Below are positions 7,730 to 16,343 of a stretch of DNA of 64,000 nt, one piece after another. The stretch is from positions 124,001-188,000 of the forward strand of contig CALHUI010000015.1 of assembly GCA_938039675.1 (NCBI GenBank). Direction: 5' to 3'. The notes beneath the pieces are model-generated. The model was not told where the DNA came from and did no database searches. It saw nothing but the letters and a program-made list of their open reading frames with translations. Made by a program: the position numbers and the translations under genes. Source of the DNA: an uncultured Cytophagales bacterium. Lineage in GTDB: Bacteria > Bacteroidota > Bacteroidia > Cytophagales > Thermoflexibacteraceae. Each line of letters opens with the position of its first letter. The stretch's first letter is position 1.

Positions 7730-10009
7730 TTAATCAATCATAATCCTTACACCGGCGTAGAGCATCCGTCCCATGATGGGTGCCCAAATAACACTTGCGT
7801 CAAAATGCTCCCCCCAAGGGTTGTCAGCCTGCACAATCGGGTGCATTTGCATAAAGTTGCCTATGTTTTCCATGCCTAAATACACCTCCCAAGTGCGGAA
7901 TACCCGCGTTACCTGGCTGTTAATCAGGAAATAATGCGGCGAGTTGGCACGCCAATACGGAGCACTCGGGGCAGGTGTGTGTCCGCCGTGGTCTTCGCCG
8001 GGCATCGGCATACCTACGAGCGGAGCTACGGGCAGACGTTTGGAGCCATACCACTGTACGGTTACGTCAAAGCGCCAGCGTTTCAAGTCTAATTCGGCGT
8101 TGCCCATCGCACGGTGCATAGGGATAAACGGCACACGGCGCAGTTCATTGCCGATTTGTGCGCGAACATCGTAGTATTTATAAGCTCCTGTAATGCTCAG
8201 ACCGTCGGCTAACTGATATTCACCTTGCACTTGGAAACTGTTGGCAAAAGAACGCCCGTTGAGGTTATAGACTTGCAACTGGTGCGGGTCGCTGTCCAAA
8301 TCTACAATCGTCTGATTTTCAAAGGTTGTACGGAACACATCTACTGTTACAGAGCCGTTGCGGTTGTTAATCAGGAATTTCTGATGCAGACTGCCACCCA
8401 TGTTCCATGCAAACTCAGCGCGCAGATTGTCTGCAATATTCAGGCGGCGATTGCTGACCAAGTAGCCCATATTTTCGGCAATGGGGTTTGCATAGCGCAT
8501 TCCGCGACCCGCAGAAAGGCGTAACGAGGTGAGTGGGCTGAAGTCGTATTTCAGGTGCAAGCGCGGCGTGATTACGTTGCCTGCCAAATTGTGGCGGTCG
8601 TAGCGCAGACCTGCAATCAGGGCAAACTTACCCGGCAGCCTATAGCTATACTCAGTGAAAACACCCGCTATGCGCTCATGACGGACAAAATCGCGGTTGT
8701 TGTAGGTTTCGTCGTAGTTATCCATAGACGCACTAATTCCTGCTTTCAGGATGTGATTATCACCGAATTGGTTTTGGTAAATGCTGTTGAACATCAGGTA
8801 TTGCTGCCTGCCGTTGTAGCGCGAGTCGCCCCACAATCCTCGGACATTGTGATTGGAAGCATTGACAATAATGCCGATACTTTCGGTTTCGCGGGGCAGG
8901 AAAAAGCCTGTTTTGCTGAAAAATTCGGTGCGCTGATTTTCCCAGCGGAAGCCATAGATACCGCCGCAAACGCTCGGAGTATTCTTGCGAAAGTCTAACT
9001 GACCGCCGATTTTGTCGTCGTAAAGGGCTTTGATACCAAACTGCGCTTCTATTTTTTCACCGTTATACTGCCAGCGACTGATGCCGTTCAGTTGCGAAAA
9101 CTGCGGTGCATCCAAGAAGCCGTCTTGGTTGAAATCTTCGCGGAAACGCTGCCCACTGGCATGGAGTAGGGTAGCGGTAGCCCACTTAGGATTAATTTGC
9201 TTGCGCCAGTGAATATTTTGCTCGGCTCTGCCAAATTGATTGATATAGGTATTGAAAAACAGTCGTTCGGTGTCTTCAAAAGGTTTAACGAGTTCCACGT
9301 TGATTTGTCCGGTCATGGACTCGTAGCCATTGACGACACTGCCCGCGCCTTTGCTGATGTCAATGGAGCGAATCCATGTGCCTGGGATGAAATACATACC
9401 GCTGCGGGCAGCAAGTCCACGCACTGCGGGCAGGTTTTCCGATGAGATTTGAGCATAAATACCATCCAGCCCCAACATATGGATTTGTTTGGCACCCGAA
9501 ACGGCATCCGAAAAACTCACATCTACGGCAGCCTGCGTTTCAAAGCTTTCCGAAAGGTTGCAGCAAGCAGCCTTTCGCAAGTCTTTGGTAGTCAGCACGT
9601 CCACGCGCATGGGGCTGAACTCGTCAGTTTTACCGGCTGTTACGGTTACGGTGCGCAATTCCAGCGGCTGGAGGATGATTTCAAGGTGCGTTTCCTTTCC
9701 GTGCTGATGCGTATGCGCCTTGTGAATATTAACCGTATCGGTTTTGTAGCCTGCAAAACTTACGACAATGAAATGCGCGTTAGGGTCATTGGCAGGGTAT
9801 TTCAACTCAAAATGTCCTTTGGTATCTGTTACAGTGCCAACTGTTGTACCTAACCAGACGATACTTGCGCCGGCAAGCGCTTGCTCTTCTTTACCAATCC
9901 GTTCGGCAACGTATCCGTGAATGTTTTTAACTTTTTGCTGAGCAAAAATAAAAGAAACGGATGACAGCAATACAACTGTCAGAAACAGGGTTTTTATATG
10001 CAATTTCAT
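7730..10009 (-). CDS. TonB-dependent receptor, probably for a metal
   Basis: Outer-membrane, TonB-driven import channel of 759 residues. Order: signal peptide (1-23), a carboxypeptidase-regulatory-like beta-sandwich (about 30-115), plug domain (about 130-240, with VTAGKTDEFSPMRVDVLTTKDL and the GLDGIYAQI stretch) and a 22-strand-type barrel to the C terminus. Histidine-rich patches (HKAHTHQHGKETH near residue 100 and GEDHGGH near 690) and a CC pair in KAACCNLSES suggest a metal ligand. It lies 100 nt downstream of a Cys/His-rich HYC_CC_PP gene, a family that often accompanies such receptors. Copper or another soft metal is an inference; the ligand is not proven. Confidence 0.85.
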   Translation of the reverse strand: MKLHIKTLFLTVVLLSSVSFIFAQQKVKNIHGYVAERIGKEEQALAGASIVWLGTTVGTVTDTKGHFELKYPANDPNAHFIVVSFAGYKTDTVNIHKAHTHQHGKETHLEIILQPLELRTVTVTAGKTDEFSPMRVDVLTTKDLRKAACCNLSESFETQAAVDVSFSDAVSGAKQIHMLGLDGIYAQISSENLPAVRGLAARSGMYFIPGTWIRSIDISKGAGSVVNGYESMTGQINVELVKPFEDTERLFFNTYINQFGRAEQNIHWRKQINPKWATATLLHASGQRFREDFNQDGFLDAPQFSQLNGISRWQYNGEKIEAQFGIKALYDDKIGGQLDFRKNTPSVCGGIYGFRWENQRTEFFSKTGFFLPRETESIGIIVNASNHNVRGLWGDSRYNGRQQYLMFNSIYQNQFGDNHILKAGISASMDNYDETYNNRDFVRHERIAGVFTEYSYRLPGKFALIAGLRYDRHNLAGNVITPRLHLKYDFSPLTSLRLSAGRGMRYANPIAENMGYLVSNRRLNIADNLRAEFAWNMGGSLHQKFLINNRNGSVTVDVFRTTFENQTIVDLDSDPHQLQVYNLNGRSFANSFQVQGEYQLADGLSITGAYKYYDVRAQIGNELRRVPFIPMHRAMGNAELDLKRWRFDVTVQWYGSKRLPVAPLVGMPMPGEDHGGHTPAPSAPYWRANSPHYFLINSQVTRVFRTWEVYLGMENIGNFMQMHPIVQADNPWGEHFDASVIWAPIMGRMLYAGVRIMID

Positions 10010-10052
10010 GATTTTCAGATGGTTAAAAATTGATTTTTGCCAATAGCGACAT

Positions 10053-10089
10053 AAAAGCCCGACAGACGCAAAAGCACCGTCAGGTTTTT
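10053..10089 (-). terminator. Weak hairpin between HYC_CC_PP gene and receptor
   Basis: On the minus strand AAAAACCTGACGG can pair imperfectly with CTGTCGGGCTTTT across a short loop, followed by T residues. It resembles the CCTGTCGGGTT terminators elsewhere in the window but has mismatches. It may attenuate readthrough into the receptor gene. Confidence 0.35.
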
Positions 10090-10109
10090 AAACAGACAAT
10101 CAATTTTAA

Positions 10110-10559
10110 CTACAATCTGAATTGCTGAATCACAGGCAGCAACAGCTTGCCCGTACGGAAAACAGGGGGGGAGTAATTACCTAAATCAGCCTGTGCATTA
10201 ATTGCATAACTTATCTGAAAAATAGGCAGAAGTGCACAGGAAGGATGTTCAGGTAATGAAATAACAAGAGGAACTCCTGATTTGAGGCTTTCGGCAAGCG
10301 GGGCGCTGTCTGCTTTGCGAAATTCATACTGCAAGTTGCAACAACCCTCATCTTGCTCATGCTCAGGTACTTGGCAGTGTTCCTTCCCGTGGTCGTCATG
10401 TATGGAACAGCAACTGCCATTCGCCGCTGCGTATGCAGAAACCGCTATTAATTCGCCTTTCTCAGCGCAATAGTGCTTGTAGAAAGTTGCTCCGGTGGAA
10501 GCAACTACTACCTGCAAGGCTAACAACAAGCTGAAAATATGGCGCAATTGTTTTTGCAT
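10110..10559 (-). CDS. HYC_CC_PP family exported protein
   Basis: A 149-residue exported protein. After a hydrophobic signal segment (residues 7-25) comes the family-naming series of motifs: KHYC at about residue 28-31, SCC near 50 with a His/Asp-rich loop (HDDHGKEHC), GCC near 73, and the C-terminal YSPPVF followed by LLLPVIQQF. The six or more cysteines and clustered histidines look like metal ligands. It precedes the TonB-dependent receptor on the same strand, so a joint role in metal sensing or uptake is likely. The family function has not been shown biochemically. Confidence 0.75.
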   Translation of the reverse strand: MQKQLRHIFSLLLALQVVVASTGATFYKHYCAEKGELIAVSAYAAANGSCCSIHDDHGKEHCQVPEHEQDEGCCNLQYEFRKADSAPLAESLKSGVPLVISLPEHPSCALLPIFQISYAINAQADLGNYSPPVFRTGKLLLPVIQQFRL

Positions 10560-10586
10560 ATGCCGGTAAACGTAAATTTTAGCAAA

Positions 10587-10649
10587 AAAAGTTCATTTCA
10601 CGCCTCGTCTTGTTTTAAATTAACAGGTATGATTCCTAAAAGTTCATTT
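10587..10649. repeat. 12-bp direct repeats ahead of the HYC_CC_PP gene
   Basis: AAAAGTTCATTT occurs at 10587-10598 and again at 10638-10649, exactly 51 bp apart. The second copy extends into the dyad GTTCA-TT-TGAAC (10642-10653). They lie 28 and 79 nt upstream of the minus-strand HYC_CC_PP start, in the 290-bp divergent gap shared with nnr, where no gene is seen. They could be operator sites for a metal-responsive regulator; this is inference. Confidence 0.4.
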
Positions 10650-10850
10650 GAACAATTGCAAGCACTATTTACCGTCTGAAATGTCTCAGGGCGGTATTTG
10701 CCAACTTCTGCGAGTGTATCAGTTGCGTCATTTTATACAAATTCACGATACAATTGACTTATTGAAGCTATCACAAGTAAAAAAAACAGGAAAAAGTTGC
10801 GTAACAGCGCAGGGTTCATTTTCTTTCGGAAAAATAGTTGAACACAACCT

Positions 10851-12371
10851 GTGAAAATCCTGACTGCCTGCCAAATTCGCGAAGCGGATGCCTATACAAT
10901 TGCCCACGAACCCATAAGCTCGCCCGAGTTGATGGAACGCGCAGCTACTGCTGCCGCCGAGGCTTTGGTAAAACACCTGCACAAGAAAAAATTACAGGCC
11001 AATCGCATACACTTTTTTTGTGGGAGAGGCAACAACGGCGGCGATGGATTGGTAATGGCGCGCCTGCTCAGCGGTCAGTATGAAGTTGCTGTGTGGATTT
11101 GTCCGGTGCCCGATAAGCCAAGTGCAGACTTTGAACTGAATATGAGGCGATTGCAGCAAATAAGTAACGTATCCGTTCATCTGCTCCAACCCCACTGCGA
11201 ACTGCCCGAACTCTTACCCGATGAGGTGTGTGTGGATTGCATTTTCGGCTCGGGACTCAATCGGCCGCCGCAAGGATTCATTGTAAAAATTATTGGTCAT
11301 CTTAATAAAGGACAAGCATATAGGGTTGCCATAGATATGCCATCCGGCATGTTTGCCGACAAGCCTGTTTTGTATCCGGAGACGGTATTTCGTGCCGCTT
11401 ATACTATTACCTTTGAATTACCCAAACATAGTTTTCTGTACGATGTAAACTATTCGTTTACAGGCGAATGGGAAGTGGTACATATTGGCTTACATCCTGA
11501 TTTTTTGAGGGGCGCAGCAACTGCGATATTTCGCACCGATAGGGAGATGATAAAAAAATATTATCGGCCGCGCGGCAGAAACACGCATAAAGGTAACTTC
11601 GGACACGGGCTCCTCATTGCAGGCAGTGCAGGAAAAATGGGCGCTGCCATTCTCGCCGCTCATGCCGCTATTCGCTCGGGTATAGGTTTACTTACGGCGG
11701 CTGTCCCTGCCATTGGGCTTTCAGCCATGCAAACGGCAGTACCTGAGGCAATGTGTGTAATAAATGCCGGCAATACGATTATACATTGCTTGCCGGAGGT
11801 TAAATCTTACCATAGCATTGGTATTGGCCCCGGTATCGGTCAGGACAAAATGACAGCATCAGCCATTGAGAACTTATTGAAGCAAAATATAAAACTACCC
11901 ATGGTATGGGATGCCGATGCCTTGAATTTGCTTGCGCAAAACCCGCACTGGTGGGATATGATACCTTCGGGAAGCATTCTAACGCCTCATCCCAAAGAAT
12001 TTGAACGCCTGACGGGGATAGTAGTTAATGATTTTAAACGCCACGAAATACAACTCACATTGAGTAAAAAACATGCCTGTGTCGTTTTACTAAAAGGGGC
12101 TAATACCTGCATTACCACCCCCGAGGGATTGACGTACTTTAACTCTACGGGAAATGCGGGCATGGCCAAAGGAGGCAGCGGCGATGTGCTGACCGGTATC
12201 TTAACGGCACTGCTTGCACAGGGCTACCCCTCAGACCAAGCCGCAATCCTCGGAGCATTTCTACACGGGCTGGCAGGCGATATAGCCGCCGATGAACTTT
12301 CTCAGGAAGGCATGAAAGCAGGCGACCTGATTCAATACTTACCCTTAGCGTGGCGGCAAATCGCATCTTAA
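10851..12371 (+). CDS. nnr: Bifunctional NAD(P)H-hydrate epimerase/dehydratase
   Basis: Repairs hydrated NAD(P)H: the N-terminal YjeF_N domain (about residues 1-215) interconverts the R and S hydrates, and the C-terminal ribokinase-like domain (about 225-506) dehydrates the S form using ADP or ATP. Visible motifs are FCGRGNNGGDGLVMARLL near 57, DCIFGSGLNRP near 132, HGLLIAGSAGKMGAA near 251, GIGPGIG near 324, TPHPKEFERLTG near 381 and the nucleotide site AKGGSGDVLTGIL near 438. The length of 506 is typical of the fused protein. The start is GTG, giving MKILTACQIREAD, the usual family opening. Confidence 0.93.
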   Translation: MKILTACQIREADAYTIAHEPISSPELMERAATAAAEALVKHLHKKKLQANRIHFFCGRGNNGGDGLVMARLLSGQYEVAVWICPVPDKPSADFELNMRRLQQISNVSVHLLQPHCELPELLPDEVCVDCIFGSGLNRPPQGFIVKIIGHLNKGQAYRVAIDMPSGMFADKPVLYPETVFRAAYTITFELPKHSFLYDVNYSFTGEWEVVHIGLHPDFLRGAATAIFRTDREMIKKYYRPRGRNTHKGNFGHGLLIAGSAGKMGAAILAAHAAIRSGIGLLTAAVPAIGLSAMQTAVPEAMCVINAGNTIIHCLPEVKSYHSIGIGPGIGQDKMTASAIENLLKQNIKLPMVWDADALNLLAQNPHWWDMIPSGSILTPHPKEFERLTGIVVNDFKRHEIQLTLSKKHACVVLLKGANTCITTPEGLTYFNSTGNAGMAKGGSGDVLTGILTALLAQGYPSDQAAILGAFLHGLAGDIAADELSQEGMKAGDLIQYLPLAWRQIAS

Positions 12372-12502
12372 TCATAACAACCAATGCCAATCCCTTACTA
12401 TTTCCAACTAAAAAGCATCTTTTTTACCAAGAGTGCAGCATGATTTGTGCGAAAATGCTATAATTGCGATTGAAAGAAACTCCTTCCCATTTTTAAAACG
12501 AT

Positions 12503-13117
12503 ATGAAGAAGACTCAATTGTTTACTATTATGATGGTGCCTGTTATTGCGGCACTTGCCTATTTCCTTTATGCGGGTATCAAAAGTAAGGTTGATGAAGA
12601 CCGTGAGATTAAAACAAGAGAAGCGGCCGTAATTGAACGCTTGAAGGAAATCCGCGAAGCACAGAAATGGTTCTTATTGGTAAACGGTCGCTACACCGGC
12701 AGTTGGGATACGCTTCGCTCTTTCATTGCGGAAGGTGTGATTCCGATTGTGGAGAAAAAAGAAACTATTATCCAACGTCCGCCCGATAAAGCCTACTTGG
12801 GCGACAGCGTTCGCATTAGTTATGATACACTGAGACGTGAAAAAGTATTAGATTACCTTTTCCCCAAATCAAAGTATCCTAATTTTAACTTAGAAAAGTT
12901 CAGCTGGGTTCCGGGTTACGATGACCCCAACAAACAGTTCAAAATGTATGCGGGTAAACTTACTCAAAAGAGCGGAGCAAAGGTAGACGTGATAGAAGTG
13001 GTAGACCCATATCCTTTTGACAAAACCCGCAAGGAAAACCACCCGAACCGCAAACGCCGTTTCCTGCGTTTCGGTGCTCAAGATGAAGTATCTACAACAG
13101 GTAACTGGGAAGACTAA
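12503..13117 (+). CDS. Membrane-anchored protein of unknown function
   Basis: A 204-residue protein with one N-terminal transmembrane helix (about residues 8-25) and a periplasmic remainder. The segment after the helix (EIKTREAAVIERLKEIREAQ, then WFLLVNGRYTGSWDTLRSFI) is helical, with a pattern reminiscent of pilin-like proteins where a sampled peptide follows a hydrophobic helix. I cannot assign a family. The C terminus is basic (NRKRRFLRF). The next gene (DUF3822) follows after a few nucleotides, so the pair is probably one transcript. Confidence 0.65.
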   Translation: MKKTQLFTIMMVPVIAALAYFLYAGIKSKVDEDREIKTREAAVIERLKEIREAQKWFLLVNGRYTGSWDTLRSFIAEGVIPIVEKKETIIQRPPDKAYLGDSVRISYDTLRREKVLDYLFPKSKYPNFNLEKFSWVPGYDDPNKQFKMYAGKLTQKSGAKVDVIEVVDPYPFDKTRKENHPNRKRRFLRFGAQDEVSTTGNWED

Positions 13118-13130
13118 TTCATACATTATT

Positions 13131-14009
13131 TTGAAAAATAACGCTTTTCACTCTTTGCTGCAATTGCGCAGCTCAGTTTTCAACACAGAGCATATTGACC
13201 AATATGCTCTGTGTTTTAAGTTACATGCAGGTATTTTTGAAGCCGTAGCCTTTCATATTGCCGATAAAATACTTGTATATTACGAACGTTTCAGCCTGTC
13301 TAAAAACTTTCCTCTTTCGGAAACCTTACCACAATTGATTATCCAGCATCTGTTTTTGGGTGCAGGCTATTGGAAGGAAATAGCATTGCTCGAGGCAGAA
13401 TATCCTTTTGTACAGGTGCCTGCCAAATTTTTCAGGGCAGACCAAGCTACGGAAATGCTGCAATTGCACAGCAGTCTCAAACTCGAACAAATGCGTACGG
13501 CATTTGTTTATCATACTGCGTTTAATTTGGTAAATATCTCTGGCTGCAACAACGAGCTGGCAACCATTCTTACAGAACTTTATCCGCTGCGCGAATTACA
13601 ATATGCCCACCTAAGCGATGCAATATTGCACGGTTTACATTCAATCCCTGAAAAATTAGATTACAGATATTTACATTTGTTTGTCAATCGAAATATACTC
13701 ACTGCCGCTTTTTTCAGGGCAGGCAATTTGCATTTACTGAATGCCTATCAATTTGATACACCGGAAGACTTTATTTACTACGTGCTTTTTATTACTACCC
13801 AACTTGGGTTAGATAAAGACGATACAGAGTTGTTGTTATGGGGAGATATAGGCGCATCATTTGCCGGCCGTCTTTCCATCTTGCAGCGCTACTTCCCTCA
13901 TGTGAGTTTTGGTTTCAGACCCAAAGGCCTGCAATATCATTACCAGTTTGATGATTTGGAAAATCATGCTGCTTTTGACTTATTAGGCGCTTATTACCTG
14001 TTTGCATAA
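13131..14009 (+). CDS. DUF3822 family protein
   Basis: A soluble protein with the features of DUF3822, a family found in Bacteroidota: two similar halves with an actin-like beta-rich pattern, including YLHLFVNRNILTAAFF near residue 175 and the C-terminal WGDIGASFAGRLSILQRYF. I take TTG at 13131 (MKNNAFHS) as the start because it comes just after the preceding gene ends. The frame is open for 38 further codons upstream, overlapping that gene. Members are often located near 16S rRNA methyltransferase RsmD or CoaD, neither of which is present here. Function unknown. Confidence 0.7.
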   Translation: MKNNAFHSLLQLRSSVFNTEHIDQYALCFKLHAGIFEAVAFHIADKILVYYERFSLSKNFPLSETLPQLIIQHLFLGAGYWKEIALLEAEYPFVQVPAKFFRADQATEMLQLHSSLKLEQMRTAFVYHTAFNLVNISGCNNELATILTELYPLRELQYAHLSDAILHGLHSIPEKLDYRYLHLFVNRNILTAAFFRAGNLHLLNAYQFDTPEDFIYYVLFITTQLGLDKDDTELLLWGDIGASFAGRLSILQRYFPHVSFGFRPKGLQYHYQFDDLENHAAFDLLGAYYLFA

Positions 14010-14017
14010 GTCAGTTG

Positions 14018-14512
14018 CTACTGTCTGAAATAGCGTGCCATCCAAGATTGCGCTGCCGGAATAAATAAGCTATTGCGCACGGCTTGAAGCATATTGGCTT
14101 GCATGTTAAGGATGGGTGTATCGGGTTTGATATGCTGTAATTCAATCTCTTGCTTAATTTGCGGCAGTCGAACGGTTTTAATTTGTTCGTTTTGCTGATA
14201 GAAGACACGGCCACCATCTAAAAGATTAACTCCCATTTGACGTTCTATCTGGCGCAACAATGCAACGGATTTGTCTATGGAACATCCGGAAGGAGGTGTT
14301 CGCGACTCATCTACTACAAATAAAATTATTTGGTGATGCAGTATTGCAGCCGATGCCATAAGGTTTGCACCATGACTGCTCCATCCTTTGGTAAATTTGG
14401 CCAACCAACCACTAATCATTGCTTCTTCTTGCGGGGTAAACGCCCTATCGGATGCGTAAAGCCATACGCGCGCATAATCGGGCATATTAATGGTTGTTGT
14501 CAATAGTTCCAT
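14018..14512 (-). CDS. Conserved Bacteroidota protein of unknown function
   Basis: A 164-residue protein with the pattern VWLYASDRAFTPQEEAMISGWL, WSSHG and SGCSIDKSVALLRQIERQMGVNLLDG. This family is often labelled ABC transporter ATPase in Bacteroidota genomes, but no Walker A, signature or Walker B motif is present, so that label is not supported. The conserved Cys in SGCSIDKSV and the Asp-rich surroundings stand out. It converges tail-to-tail with the DUF3822 gene, 8 nt apart. Confidence 0.65.
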   Translation of the reverse strand: MELLTTTINMPDYARVWLYASDRAFTPQEEAMISGWLAKFTKGWSSHGANLMASAAILHHQIILFVVDESRTPPSGCSIDKSVALLRQIERQMGVNLLDGGRVFYQQNEQIKTVRLPQIKQEIELQHIKPDTPILNMQANMLQAVRNSLFIPAAQSWMARYFRQ

Positions 14513-14618
14513 AACTGAAATTTGGTTAAAATTTTATGCTACAAAAATAATAAATACGGCAGAAGTAGGAACTACTGCTGCCGTGTGGAAAGAATTAAAG
14601 CAGAAACTGCTTGTTTAA

Positions 14619-14840
14619 TTAATACTCATCGTCGTTAAAGAGAAAATCTTCTCTTGTCGGATAATCAGGCCATATTTCCTCGATGCTTTCGTAGGGCTGA
14701 CCGTCATCTTCAAGTTCCTGAAGATTTTCTACTACTTCCAATGGCGCGCCTGAGCGCACAGAATAATCAATCAACTCGTCCTTTGTTGCAGGCCAAGGTG
14801 CATCTTCAAGATAAGAGGCTAATTCAAGTGTCCAATACAT
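14619..14840 (-). CDS. DUF2795 family protein
   Basis: A 73-residue acidic protein with the DUF2795 layout: an N-terminal helix (WTLELASYLEDAPWPATKDELIDYSVRSGAP), then LEVVENLQELEDDGQPYESIEEIWPDYPTRED. Family members are short and soluble and of unknown role. It stands alone, about 100 nt from the neighbouring genes on the same strand. Confidence 0.75.
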   Translation of the reverse strand: MYWTLELASYLEDAPWPATKDELIDYSVRSGAPLEVVENLQELEDDGQPYESIEEIWPDYPTREDFLFNDDEY

Positions 14841-14935
14841 AGTGCAATGGAATTGTTTTCGTGAAGGCTAACAATAAAACTATTAAAAATGTTCCTGATA
14901 ACAGGTATTTTTTCCTCACCAAAAACTGGGTAAAA

Positions 14936-16192
14936 TCAATAGTTTGACATCAGCTGCGATTGCAGTTTTTTTAGTATCCGCTGCTTGGTTTTCAGTTTGT
15001 TAATCTGATTCAGCTTTTCCATATCAATGGAACTTCCCTCGCTGCCTACCGGGCGGCGGTTGGCAGAGTAACCGTCGCGTGCGTTCAACTGGTTCAACAC
15101 AAACTCATCTTCTTTGATGGAATCTTTCAACAAACGGATTTTTATCTTCAATTGTTCGAATCGCGTTTTCTCGCTGAAATGCTCATACTTGGTTTTGGCG
15201 GTTTGGTCAAGGAAGAACGTTTCAAAGATTTCGTTACATGCTATTTTGAAACGTGTATTGTAATCCTTGTCCATCGGATGTTTGAGCTTACCTAATCGCT
15301 TCCATTCTGCCTGTATGCTTTTTACCAGTGCTATTTGCAATGGTTCATCGGTGCGCAACATGCCTTCAACCTTTTCACAGAGTTCTTTTTTGCGCTCAAT
15401 GGGATTCGCATTAATGCGTTCTTGCAGACGTTTTAATTTTTCATTGAAAATTTTTACTTCTGCGTGCATTTTTTTGGTGAGCTCCTTAAAAAAGCGGGCG
15501 TTGATTTTTCCGACAACCTTCCATTGCTTTTGCAGGCGTGTGATTTCTTTTTGCGCATTTTCAGGCATTTCGGCATTTATTCTTGCCATTTCTGCAAGAA
15601 TTTCTTCATAGCGTATTCTTCGGCTTTCCAAGAGTGCTTTTCGCTGTTCAAAGAACTGATTTTTTCGCTCAAAAAAGGTGTTGTAATAATTGTCAAAGGC
15701 TTTATTGAAGATTTCTTCCTCGTCCTCGAAGGTGCTTCCTGTCTTAATCCAGCGCAGTTTAAGTTCTTTAAACTTTTTGGTGAAAACGTTCCAGTTGGTA
15801 CCTTGGCTGAGTACTTCTGCTTCTTTGAGTAGGTTAGTTTTGATTTCGTGATTTTTAATGCGGTTTTCGTGGATATAAGACCTGATTTCGGCTTCAAGTT
15901 CGTCTAACTTGCGAAACAGCGAAGGAAAATCACCCAAGCCGTTAAACTCGGCCAAGTAGGTTCTCATGTGAACAAGTTTCATCAGGTAAGAACCTTTGTT
16001 GGTAGTGTTTTGAATGGCTTTGGCAAGATCTGTTACTTTACTTTCGGCAAGCTCAAAACGCTTAATAAAATACTGAAGGCTGGCTTCTTCACTTTCTTTT
16101 ACCAGTCCGATTTCGCGGTCAGGAAAATTAAAATACCCTTTTAAAAAAACTTTACCGTCTTTGGTATAGCCGAACGTATTTAATGAGTCCAT
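14936..16192 (-). CDS. DUF349 repeat protein
   Basis: A 418-residue, highly charged, almost wholly helical protein built from repeats of about 70 residues. The DUF349 pattern is visible as RWIKTGSTFEDEEEIFNKAF, QWKVVGKINARFFKEL and EWKRLGKLKHPMDKDYNTRF, each a tryptophan-centred helix followed by a basic/aromatic helix. Long coiled-coil stretches join them, and the tail has KLNQINKLKTKQRILKKL. The cellular role of DUF349 proteins in this phylum is unknown. It is monocistronic, with 150 nt of AT-rich upstream sequence and no recognised promoter box. Confidence 0.8.
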   Translation of the reverse strand: MDSLNTFGYTKDGKVFLKGYFNFPDREIGLVKESEEASLQYFIKRFELAESKVTDLAKAIQNTTNKGSYLMKLVHMRTYLAEFNGLGDFPSLFRKLDELEAEIRSYIHENRIKNHEIKTNLLKEAEVLSQGTNWNVFTKKFKELKLRWIKTGSTFEDEEEIFNKAFDNYYNTFFERKNQFFEQRKALLESRRIRYEEILAEMARINAEMPENAQKEITRLQKQWKVVGKINARFFKELTKKMHAEVKIFNEKLKRLQERINANPIERKKELCEKVEGMLRTDEPLQIALVKSIQAEWKRLGKLKHPMDKDYNTRFKIACNEIFETFFLDQTAKTKYEHFSEKTRFEQLKIKIRLLKDSIKEDEFVLNQLNARDGYSANRRPVGSEGSSIDMEKLNQINKLKTKQRILKKLQSQLMSNY

Positions 16193-16343
16193 AGTGCGGG
16201 TTGTGGTATTGTATTAGTTTACATAGGTTTATGCATAAAATGCGTGCTTTAAAATTTAAAGACCGCAAGTAACTGCATGTTTAATTGCACTGTCAAATTG
16301 TTAATTCGGTTTTGAATTTTCAAAATTACAAACTTATTCTGAA

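Noticed and set aside
10648-10854. A 68-codon open frame between the HYC_CC_PP gene and nnr
   Set aside because: Its composition is not protein-like, it has no family resemblance and it crosses the direct repeats; it runs into the nnr start.
14018-14512. ABC transporter ATPase, a label common for this family
   Set aside because: No Walker A, LSGGQ or Walker B motif is present in the 164 residues.
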